The notes under the pieces are model-generated. The model did no database searches and was not told the DNA's origin. It worked only from the letters and a program-made list of their open reading frames with translations. Shown piece by piece: positions 1 to 7,114 of a stretch of 18,934 nucleotides of DNA (positions are counted from its first letter, which is position 1; each line of letters opens with the position of its first letter). A program made the position numbers and the translations under genes. The DNA is from Bryobacteraceae bacterium (lineage in GTDB: Bacteria > Acidobacteriota > Terriglobia > Bryobacterales > Bryobacteraceae): positions 1-18,934 of the forward strand of contig JACMLA010000504.1 in NCBI GenBank assembly GCA_014379815.1. The letters run 5' to 3'.

Positions 1-1820
1 CCGGTGCGGCACCCTTTCAGTTTTTGTTAAAGGTCGCCTCCGCAGTCTTTGGCGGCTGGGTGTTTGCGCGTTTCGCTCGCCGTGTGGTGCAGAACCTGCT
101 GTGGCGATTGCGCAATCGCTTGATCGTGGCGTATGTCTTTATCGCCCTGGTGCCAGTAGTACTCATCAGCATCCTGGTTGGCGTCGGAGCCTCGTTTCTC
201 GGCGGACAGCTAACCATCTACCTCGTTACTTCCGAGCTGGAACGCAGGACGGCTGCGTTACGCGGCACGATAGAGTTCCTCGCCCACAACACCACTGGAG
301 AACAGACGGGATGGGCAGAGAATGCTGTCCCCATACTCGAACGTGAAAATCCTGGAATCCAGTTGCGGATTCAGGACGGCACCACCTGGGTCTATCCCGC
401 GGATTCGGACCTCCCGGCACCTCCGCCCCAGTGGCAGCCCGGCAGTGGACTGCTCCTCCGACGCGGTCTGCTGTTCGCGTGGGCTCATACGGTCAACGGA
501 CCAAGACGAGTGACCGCTCTGGTTCCAGTAACCCGCGAGTACCTCGGGATGCTCGCGCCCGATATCTGCGAAAGCACAATCCTGAACCTCGGGTCAGGAC
601 GCGTCCTTCTCAACCCGTCGCCGGAGCAGAAAGACCCATCGCACAACCGCTTCCCTCCCGCCGTCAACTCCCTCGATTTCGAGATCGACTGGGGAGGTCC
701 GCTCCCGGTAAGTGACTGGGACCATCCCGACCGCAGCGAGAGCGAGTGGCTTACGGTCAGAACACGCCCCTCCGCTCTCTTGCGCACGATCTTCGCCCAG
801 AAAGTAGACTGGGCGTCTGAGGTTGTGCCTCTGGTCTTCTTTATCGTGGCCAACGCCTTCCTGATCGCTGAGATCGTCGCCCTCGTAATCGGCGTTTCCC
901 TGACAAAGACCATCACCGGAGCCATCCACGGTCTCTACGAGGGAACAATGCGCGTGCGGGCCAGTGACTTCGCCCACCGTATCCCCATCCGCGGCAAAGA
1001 TCAGTTAACTGAGCTCGCCGTGTCGTTCAATCAAATGACTGAAAACATGCAGCGGCTCTTAGCGGTCGAGAAGGAGCGGGAACGCCTGCAGGCGGAGCTG
1101 GAAATTGCTCGTGAAGTGCAGAATCAGCTTTTTCCACGAACGGTACCGCAAGTACATAACCTGTGTTTAACTGGCGCCTGCGCCCCGGCCCGCATGGTAT
1201 CGGGAGATTACTACGATTACCAGCAGGTTGGAGACGACAAAGTGGCTATAGCGATCGGCGATGTTGCTGGAAAAGGGATCTCCGCAGCACTCCTGATGGC
1301 AACCGTGCAATCGTCATTTCGATCTCAGTTGCGCTCGTCCTTTGGAAGCAGCAGCGTCTCTACTTCATCCCTTGTCGACCACCTGAACCAACAGCTGTTC
1401 GCGGATACCGCGCCGGAAAAGTACGCGACCTTTTACCTGGGCTTGTACGATGACTCGACCAGCGTCCTCACTTACACCAACGCCGGTCACCTGCCTCCCA
1501 TCCTGGTCCGTCGCGGCACGGCCGAGCGGCTCGAGGTAAATGGGATGGTCGTCGGAGCGTTCCCATTCGCGCGCTACGGCGAGAGCCATCTTCCCCTGCA
1601 GTCGGGAGATCTGGTAGTCTTTTTCACCGATGGGATCTCCGAGCCGGAGAATCCATACGGAGAAATGTTTGGAGAAGACCGGCTGGTAGAGTTGATCGTC
1701 AGGAATGCACACCTGAACGATGACAAACTGATTCAATCCGTTATGGATTGTGTGCACGAGTGGACAGGATCGGAAGAGCTTCAGGACGACATGACAATTC
1801 TGGTGGTCCGGAGGCGCTGA
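1..1820 (+). CDS. Membrane HAMP-SpoIIE (PP2C-type) serine phosphatase, 5' partial
   Basis: Probable membrane-anchored PP2C-family serine/threonine phosphatase of the SpoIIE/RsbU type, which usually dephosphorylates anti-anti-sigma (STAS) proteins. The frame is open to the left edge; TTG at 24 is the first start-like codon, but hydrophobic sequence precedes it, so the true start is probably outside. Counting from TTG 24 (598 residues): TM about 33-55, an extracytoplasmic sensor-like region about 70-260, TM about 267-292, HAMP plus coiled coil about 295-362, SpoIIE domain about 365-598. Metal-binding acidic residues are visible in SGDYYD (D395), GDVAGKG (D413), FTDGISE (D536) and DDMT (D588-589). 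The family and domain order are clear. The sensed signal and the partner are not visible, and no STAS or anti-sigma gene lies nearby. The stop TGA (1818-1820) is in the same frame as the channel gene that follows directly. Confidence 0.92.
   Translation, partial: GAAPFQFLLKVASAVFGGWVFARFARRVVQNLLWRLRNRLIVAYVFIALVPVVLISILVGVGASFLGGQLTIYLVTSELERRTAALRGTIEFLAHNTTGEQTGWAENAVPILERENPGIQLRIQDGTTWVYPADSDLPAPPPQWQPGSGLLLRRGLLFAWAHTVNGPRRVTALVPVTREYLGMLAPDICESTILNLGSGRVLLNPSPEQKDPSHNRFPPAVNSLDFEIDWGGPLPVSDWDHPDRSESEWLTVRTRPSALLRTIFAQKVDWASEVVPLVFFIVANAFLIAEIVALVIGVSLTKTITGAIHGLYEGTMRVRASDFAHRIPIRGKDQLTELAVSFNQMTENMQRLLAVEKERERLQAELEIAREVQNQLFPRTVPQVHNLCLTGACAPARMVSGDYYDYQQVGDDKVAIAIGDVAGKGISAALLMATVQSSFRSQLRSSFGSSSVSTSSLVDHLNQQLFADTAPEKYATFYLGLYDDSTSVLTYTNAGHLPPILVRRGTAERLEVNGMVVGAFPFARYGESHLPLQSGDLVVFFTDGISEPENPYGEMFGEDRLVELIVRNAHLNDDKLIQSVMDCVHEWTGSEELQDDMTILVVRRR
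1810..1814 (+). promoter_or_regulatory. Ribosome binding site (GGAGG) for the CTG-started channel gene
   Basis: GGAGG lies inside the last codons of the phosphatase gene, six bases before CTG at 1821. No ATG, GTG or TTG exists in the channel frame between the phosphatase stop and ATG 1938. This site therefore decides the start: it is ideally spaced for CTG 1821 and is of no use to ATG 1938. Confidence 0.6.
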
Positions 1821-2825
1821 CTGGAAATCCTGTGGCGCCGCCTTCTTCTACTGTTTGCCGCCGTCGCGACTGCCGTCACAATCGGGACGACTGGTTTCGT
1901 TCTGATCGAGAAATATACCCTTCTCGAAGGCATCTACATGTCTCTGATGACCGTCACCACGGTCGGGTACGGCGAAGTAGTACCGCTCTCCACCAACGGT
2001 CGCATTTTCAACTCGTTCTTCATGCTTATCGGCGTCAGTACGCTGTTCCTGAGCATCGGAATCGTCACGCAAACAGTCATTGAGCTCGAGTTCAATAAGT
2101 TCTTCTCAAGCCGGCGCACAAAACGAATGATCGATAAGTTAAAGGACCACTACATCGTCTGCGGCTACGGCCGCGTAGGACGTAACGCTGCTCAGGAGCT
2201 TCATCGTACCGGAGTACCCTTTATCGTCCTGGAACGTAACGAAGAAAAGCTGGATGTTGTCATGAATGCCGGGCTGCTCGGTGCACTTGGCGACGCTACG
2301 CACGATGCCAGCCTCCGCGGCGTAGGGATCGATAAAGCGCGCGGATTGATTGCGGCACTTGCGACCGATGCCGATAATCTCTTCCTGGTATTGTCCGCGC
2401 GAACACTGAACCCCGGCATCAGGATTTCCGCACGCGTGCTGGAAGAAGAGTCCGAGAGCAAGCTGCGGCGGGCCGGCGCGGATACAGTTCTCGCTCCCTA
2501 CAACATCACCGGCGCGCGTTTAGCACAGGCGATTTTGCGCCCGCACGTAGTCCAGTTCCTCGACTTCGCCACCATCGGGCTAACCGATATAGAGATCGAG
2601 CAGGTCCGCGTTGGAGAGAAAAGCGCATCCGTGCAAAGGAGCCTCGGCGACTTGCAGATTCGCCGTGAAGTGGGAGTCATCGTTCTCGGTATCCGTCGAT
2701 CCAGCGGAGAAATGGTATTCAACCCCGATGCCGCCGCCACTTTGAACGGCGGTGACTATCTGATCGCCATGGGCCGGTCCGATCAACTCCAAAGGCTGGA
2801 GCGCTTATTGGAGGTCGAGTGCTGA
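1821..2825 (+). CDS. Two-TM potassium channel with RCK (TrkA-N/TrkA-C) domains, probable CTG start
   Basis: Ligand-gated K+ channel of the MthK/Kch type, about 334 residues from CTG 1821. TM1 is about residues 8-29 (LLLLFAAVATAV...). The pore helix and selectivity filter TVGYG fall at 47-51, and TM2 at about 62-84. The RCK/TrkA-N Rossmann domain begins with GYGRVG (about 115-120), and TrkA-C covers about 250-334. ATG 1938 is the first standard start codon, but it would remove TM1 and half the pore helix and leave a non-functional channel. The reading frame before 1938 clearly encodes TM1, back to the codon after the phosphatase TGA. A CTG start with the GGAGG at 1810 is the simplest reading. 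Readthrough of the in-frame TGA, or a sequencing error, is the alternative. The gene overlaps the next one by 7 bases (GTGCTGA). Confidence 0.85.
   Translation: MEILWRRLLLLFAAVATAVTIGTTGFVLIEKYTLLEGIYMSLMTVTTVGYGEVVPLSTNGRIFNSFFMLIGVSTLFLSIGIVTQTVIELEFNKFFSSRRTKRMIDKLKDHYIVCGYGRVGRNAAQELHRTGVPFIVLERNEEKLDVVMNAGLLGALGDATHDASLRGVGIDKARGLIAALATDADNLFLVLSARTLNPGIRISARVLEEESESKLRRAGADTVLAPYNITGARLAQAILRPHVVQFLDFATIGLTDIEIEQVRVGEKSASVQRSLGDLQIRREVGVIVLGIRRSSGEMVFNPDAAATLNGGDYLIAMGRSDQLQRLERLLEVEC
2810..2814 (+). promoter_or_regulatory. Ribosome binding site (GGAGG) for nnrE-nnrD GTG start
   Basis: GGAGG sits four bases before GTG 2819, within the 3' end of the channel gene. It supports GTG 2819 as the start, and with it the 7-base gene overlap. 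Confidence 0.6.
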
Positions 2826-4324
2826 AAGTCACAACTGCGTCCGAGATGCGGGATGTGGACCGCCGTACCATCGGGCTCGGAATACCCGGACCGATCCTGA
2901 TGGAGAATGCGGGCCACCGCGTGACCGAGTTCCTGCAGGAACGTTTTGCGCCCCTGTCGGCTCATCGCATTGTCATCCTGTGCGGCAAAGGGAACAACGG
3001 CGGGGATGGATACGTCGTAGCGCGACAGTTGTTTACCCGATTCAGCCCAGCCGCACTGCACGTCGTGGCGATTGGAGATGATGACGACTCCGAACCCCGC
3101 CGTATGCTTACTGCCGCCGGATGCGCTGTGACTAATGCGATTACTCCAGAGATGCGCAACGCAACTCTGGTCCTTGACGCGGTGCTTGGGACAGGTCTCG
3201 CGGGACCTGCCCGGGGCGCCGCACTCGAGGCAATCCATGAGGTCAACACCGGGTTTCCACTGGCAAGTGTCGTTGCCGTTGACGTGCCCTCGGGCATGCA
3301 CTCTGACTCCGGCGTCAGCCATGGTGAGATAGCACGGGCCGATGCGACAATCACGTTCACCGCGCCTAAACTTTGCCACGTACTCTCACCGAACTGTGAC
3401 CGGCTGGGCGAGTTTCGCGCCACTCAAATCGGCAGCCCTTCATCGCTGCTCGATGAAGTGCATATTTCCCTTTCGGAAGCCGCGGACTTCGGGCAACTGC
3501 TCGGTCCCCGCCGATCCGACAGCAACAAGGGGAGCTACGGACATGTGCTGGTAGTTGGTGGAGAACCGGGTAAATCGGGCGCTCCTCAGATGTCAGGCAT
3601 CGCTGCCTTGCGCAGTGGCGCCGGCCTGGTCACAGTTGCTTCGTCAGAGCTGCGGCTGAACACGCTCGAATTGATGACAGCGAGCCTGCCCACTACTTTC
3701 GACGCCCTGGTCGCGTTGGCGGAAAAGCGCAACGTCGTCGCGATCGGGCCCGGCCTTGGTACATCGGAGCAGGCCGTGACTCTGGTACGCGACGCCGTTG
3801 TCGGGATCCAGCAATCTCTGGTTCTGGATGCGGATGCCTTGAATGCTTTGGCGGGGCACGACTGGCGCGCTTCCGCACAACATGGTGTGCGTGTACTCAC
3901 TCCTCATCCGGGCGAGATGGCCCGGCTCGCCAGCAAAACGGTAGCAGAGATTCAAGACAACCGGTTGGAATACACACGGTCCTTTGCCGAATCTCACAAC
4001 TGCGTCCTTGTCCTGAAGGGACACCGTACGTTGATCGCGATGCCAGATGGAGAAGTGTTTGTGAACCCTACAGGCTCGCCCTCTATGGCAACCGGTGGAA
4101 CCGGGGATGTCCTAACCGGCATGATTGCAGGTCTGCTCGCCCAGACCCCAGAACATCCCCACGCCCAGCCCCAGCTTGCCGTCCTTGCGGCTGTGTGGCT
4201 GCATGGACGCTGCGGTGAGCTTGGGGCAGAGATACTGGGGGAGCATTCTCTGATAGCCACCGATCTTCTGAATTTTCTGCCGGAGGCGATTCGTGAGTGT
4301 CAGCGTGCATCGCACGTCGTCTGA
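2819..4324 (+). CDS. nnr: Bifunctional NAD(P)H-hydrate epimerase / ADP-dependent NAD(P)H-hydrate dehydratase
   Basis: Metabolite-repair enzyme that converts damaged NAD(P)HX back to NAD(P)H. The N-terminal YjeF_N/NnrE epimerase half (about 1-220) shows ILMENAG, GKGNNGGDGY (57-65), DAVLGTG (120-126) and VDVPSGMHSDSG (154-165). The C-terminal ribokinase-like NnrD dehydratase half (about 225-501) shows KGSYGHVLVVGG, RSGAGLVTVA, TPHPGEM (361-367) and the nucleotide-binding GGTGDVLTG (426-434). A length of 501 residues is normal for the fused protein. The start is GTG 2819 behind GGAGG. The gene overlaps the upstream channel by 7 bases and the downstream tsaE by 32 bases, so translation is probably coupled. 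The nnr-tsaE pairing is common in bacteria. Confidence 0.96.
   Translation: MLKVTTASEMRDVDRRTIGLGIPGPILMENAGHRVTEFLQERFAPLSAHRIVILCGKGNNGGDGYVVARQLFTRFSPAALHVVAIGDDDDSEPRRMLTAAGCAVTNAITPEMRNATLVLDAVLGTGLAGPARGAALEAIHEVNTGFPLASVVAVDVPSGMHSDSGVSHGEIARADATITFTAPKLCHVLSPNCDRLGEFRATQIGSPSSLLDEVHISLSEAADFGQLLGPRRSDSNKGSYGHVLVVGGEPGKSGAPQMSGIAALRSGAGLVTVASSELRLNTLELMTASLPTTFDALVALAEKRNVVAIGPGLGTSEQAVTLVRDAVVGIQQSLVLDADALNALAGHDWRASAQHGVRVLTPHPGEMARLASKTVAEIQDNRLEYTRSFAESHNCVLVLKGHRTLIAMPDGEVFVNPTGSPSMATGGTGDVLTGMIAGLLAQTPEHPHAQPQLAVLAAVWLHGRCGELGAEILGEHSLIATDLLNFLPEAIRECQRASHVV
4282..4286 (+). promoter_or_regulatory. Ribosome binding site (GGAGG) for tsaE GTG start
   Basis: GGAGG ends six bases before GTG 4293. 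It confirms the non-ATG start of tsaE inside the 3' end of nnr. Confidence 0.6.
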
Positions 4325-4739
4325 AGCAGACACCATCGCTCTGGGTCGTCGCATCGCTGCTGCACTGATGCGGCCCGCTCTGGTGATGCTCATAGGCAAC
4401 CTTGGCGCAGGCAAAACCACTTTGACCAAGGGGATCGTTCAGGGCCTGGGAGCCGCAGATCCCAATGATGTTTCCAGCCCGACCTTTACACTCATTCATC
4501 AATACGCGCAGCACGTCTGGCATATCGATTTGTACCGTCTGGAGACGGCACTTCAAGTTTCGTCGCTTGGCTTGGAAGAGCTATTCGACGATCCCATCGG
4601 AGTGATCCTCGTCGAGTGGGGTGAGCGCTTCCCCACCCTGTTTCCACCTGAGCGCGTAGAAGTACGCATTGAGAGACTAAGGGAAGACGACGATGCCCGT
4701 AGATTGGAAATCGCCGGGCTGGCGCTTAACTCAGATTGA
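4293..4739 (+). CDS. tsaE: tRNA threonylcarbamoyladenosine biosynthesis ATPase TsaE
   Basis: P-loop ATPase that works with TsaD and TsaB to make t6A37 in ANN-decoding tRNAs, in the cytoplasm. It has 148 residues, the usual length. The Walker A motif is GNLGAGKTTL (35-44, K41). Other family signatures are SSPTFTL (61-67), HIDLYRL (77-83) and VEWGER (108-112). The start is GTG 4293 with GGAGG six bases upstream, overlapping nnr by 32 bases. The 3' end overlaps the convergent Uma2-family gene by 14 bases. It is the last gene of the plus-strand operon that begins with the SpoIIE phosphatase. Confidence 0.96.
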   Translation: MSVSVHRTSSEADTIALGRRIAAALMRPALVMLIGNLGAGKTTLTKGIVQGLGAADPNDVSSPTFTLIHQYAQHVWHIDLYRLETALQVSSLGLEELFDDPIGVILVEWGERFPTLFPPERVEVRIERLREDDDARRLEIAGLALNSD

Positions 4740-5292
4740 AAACTTCAGACACTTTGATTTCAACTCCGGGTACCGCAGCTAAAACAATCGACTCAGTATT
4801 GTCGTAAAGCCTCACGCCGTGTAACGTGGAAACCTGAATTTGTTGCGCATCCGCGTCAACGATCCAAAACTCCAGAGTGCCGTTAGACATGGAAATCATG
4901 CGTTGCCTTGCCAGCTTGCTCTCCCTGTTGGATGGGGACAGAACTTCCACGATCAGGGGCGGGGCAAAGACCTCGTACTGCTTCCATGTGGCAAGAAGGC
5001 TCATCACAGACACAGGTAGTACAGCAATGTCCGCCACCCAGAACTGGAAGTTCAGAGCAGGCCGGTATGGAAATTCCTTGTCAACGCAAAAGCCCATCGC
5101 CTCCACTGGGCGAAGGATCCGAAGTAGCTGCATTTGCACCCGCATGTGGACTGGCCGGGGTGGTGGCACTTGTTTGATTACTCCATCGCGCAACTCAACA
5201 CGGTAAGAGTCGTGATCGAGGTCCAAATATTCCTGAAAGTCCAGCCAGTTTACAAGCTGAACCAGGTCCGCAGTTGTTGCAAGTTTGCTCAT
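4726..5292 (-). CDS. Uma2-family (DUF820) PD-(D/E)XK nuclease-fold protein
   Basis: Member of the Uma2/DUF820 family, which has a restriction-endonuclease-like fold and mostly unknown physiological roles. It is 188 residues, typical for the family. Visible core motifs are VELRDG (E33), ADIAVLP (D88), PPLIVEVLSPSN (E116) followed by RESKLARQ (K126), and EFWIVD. The usual PDVAVV appears as VADIAV, a minor change. The gene is on the minus strand, 35 bp downstream of the acyl-CoA synthetase and perhaps co-transcribed with it, and it overlaps tsaE tail-to-tail by 14 bases. These genes are often scattered in many copies in genomes such as cyanobacteria. Nothing here shows a cognate antitoxin or a mobile element. 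Confidence 0.85.
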   Translation of the reverse strand: MSKLATTADLVQLVNWLDFQEYLDLDHDSYRVELRDGVIKQVPPPRPVHMRVQMQLLRILRPVEAMGFCVDKEFPYRPALNFQFWVADIAVLPVSVMSLLATWKQYEVFAPPLIVEVLSPSNRESKLARQRMISMSNGTLEFWIVDADAQQIQVSTLHGVRLYDNTESIVLAAVPGVEIKVSEVFNLS

Positions 5293-5327
5293 ACATCCGA
5301 CCTGGTATCAGTGTAAGTGAGCAGCTC

Positions 5328-7094
5328 CTAAACCATCTCTTCCTTGCCGAGATAAAGCTCCTGCACCAGATCCTTATAGTTCTCCAGAACCTGCTTACGG
5401 CGAACCTTCATTGTCGGTGTGAGCTCGCCCCGTTCAATCGAAAACTCGTGTTCCAGTATCCGAAAACGCCGAATCTGCTCAAACGGAGCAAGCTGCTTAT
5501 TAACCCGCTTGACGACTTTGCTGACTTCGTCCTGGACCGCGTTCTTCAAAGTCTCGACAGCTGCCGCGTTGACCGTTAGCAGTGCTGTCACGTAAGGCTG
5601 ACGGTCACCAAGAAGAATGATCTGGTTCACCAGCGGTTCTACCTTGAACAGACTTTCTATCCTCGCCGGGTAGATCTTCTTGCCGTTTGAGGAAACGATC
5701 AGCTCCTTCTTGCGGCCAGTGATAAACACATAGCCTTCCTTGTCGATCTCCGCAACATCGCCTGTGTACAACCACCCGTCCCGCAGGACCGCATCCGTCG
5801 CAACAGGATCCTTGTAATAGCCGGAGAATACGCACGCACTGCGAATGAGTAGTTCGTTGTCCTCGGCCAGACGAAGCTCCACACCTGGAAGTGGTTTTCC
5901 GATACTCCCGGCGCGAGGTGCCTTCAAAGGATTCAGCGTGGCAACGCCACCTTCCGTCAGTCCGTAGCCTTCAATCAGTGGGAGGCCGATCGCCTCATAA
6001 AACTGCGCCAGATCACGGCCCAGCGGTGCAGCACCGGAAGCGGCAACCCGCAACCGTCCCCCCAGCCTCTCACGCACTTTGGAGAAAACCAGACGGTCCG
6101 CTACCCGAAGAGCTGTAGCAATCCATCCAGGAACCGGCTGTCCTTCCGCGCGATACCTTGCCGCACGCATTCCCAGACCCAGCGCACCGAAGAAAAGCTT
6201 CTGGGCATAGGCTGGTCGCTTCCGAACCTCGGCCGAAACACTCGAATAGACGCGCTCCCACACTCTTGGCGGGGCCAGCAAGAAGGTTGGCTTAATCTGC
6301 CGCAGTTCGCCCGGCATCTTCGCCAGACCTTCGGAGAAGTACACCGGCGTTGCCGTGCGTACGGGCAGAAATTCAATCACAATACGCTGCGCGATATGCG
6401 CTGAAGGCAGGAACACCAGCGTCGAATCGTCCGGACCAAGAGGCAGCACGTGCGGACCCATATCGAGGTTCGACACAACCGCACGATGCGTAGCCAGGCC
6501 CATCTTCGGCTCGCCCGTCGCACCGGAAGTCATGTACAGAATCGCGTAATCACCCGGTTCCACTTCAGCGCGAATGCGGTCAAAGAAAGCTGGATCCGCA
6601 AGCATCGCCTCGCGTCCACGCTGGCGAAGCTGGTCCAGAGTCAGGACACCGTCCTCTCCAGCCTCACCTTCCAGAACAATCCACAGCATGCCGGGAACTC
6701 CGACACCCGCTTGCCGCAGCACGCGAAGGCCTTTTGCATCCTCTGCGAAAAACGCTTTCGGTTCCGCTTTGGCGATCGTACCTGCATGGTCACCCGGAGG
6801 CAGACTGGTGTACAGCGCCGCCGAGACGGACCCGTTGGCCACCACGCCAAAATCGGCCAGATAAAACTCAGCACGGGTCTCCGAATGCAGCGCAACAAAG
6901 TCGCCCTTCCGGATGCCAAGGGAGCGCAATCCACAGGCGATCTCTTTGACAGCATCGCGGTACTCATTCCAGGTAAAGCTTCGATACTTTACAGGACCTT
7001 TGCTACTGCCGCTCTCCGGCTGATACATAGCCGTCTTGAGGCCGTGTTGGTTGGCGGTCTCTTCAAGTACGGCGAAGAGGGTGCGATCAGACAT
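5328..7094 (-). CDS. Long-chain fatty acid-CoA ligase (AMP-forming acyl-CoA synthetase, FadD15-like)
   Basis: ANL-superfamily enzyme that activates a fatty acid with ATP to an acyl-AMP and then an acyl-CoA, probably at the inner membrane face. It has 588 residues. The P-loop-like A3 motif reads YMTSGATGEPKMG (187-199), a variant of the usual TSGTTGxPKG. A5 is EGYGLTEGG (375-383), A7 is GWLYTGDVAEID (440-451), and A8 is FITGRKKELIVSSNGKKIYP (about 457-476). The catalytic lysine of A10 is K563 in LTPTMKVRR. It resembles FadD15/FAA1-like ligases with the insert of about 250-330 that medium-chain enzymes lack. Substrate chain length cannot be read from sequence. It lies 20 bp after glgB on the same strand. 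Confidence 0.93.
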   Translation of the reverse strand: MSDRTLFAVLEETANQHGLKTAMYQPESGSSKGPVKYRSFTWNEYRDAVKEIACGLRSLGIRKGDFVALHSETRAEFYLADFGVVANGSVSAALYTSLPPGDHAGTIAKAEPKAFFAEDAKGLRVLRQAGVGVPGMLWIVLEGEAGEDGVLTLDQLRQRGREAMLADPAFFDRIRAEVEPGDYAILYMTSGATGEPKMGLATHRAVVSNLDMGPHVLPLGPDDSTLVFLPSAHIAQRIVIEFLPVRTATPVYFSEGLAKMPGELRQIKPTFLLAPPRVWERVYSSVSAEVRKRPAYAQKLFFGALGLGMRAARYRAEGQPVPGWIATALRVADRLVFSKVRERLGGRLRVAASGAAPLGRDLAQFYEAIGLPLIEGYGLTEGGVATLNPLKAPRAGSIGKPLPGVELRLAEDNELLIRSACVFSGYYKDPVATDAVLRDGWLYTGDVAEIDKEGYVFITGRKKELIVSSNGKKIYPARIESLFKVEPLVNQIILLGDRQPYVTALLTVNAAAVETLKNAVQDEVSKVVKRVNKQLAPFEQIRRFRILEHEFSIERGELTPTMKVRRKQVLENYKDLVQELYLGKEEMV

Positions 7095-7114
7095 TTACGC
7101 TCACGAATGTACCA

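Noticed and set aside
4726..5292. Uma2-family gene as part of a toxin-antitoxin or mobile element.
   Set aside because: No partner gene, inverted repeats or integrase nearby. It sits at the end of an ordinary metabolic gene run.
5293..5327. Possible terminator between the acyl-CoA synthetase and Uma2 genes.
   Set aside because: No stem-loop followed by a T run is visible on the minus strand.
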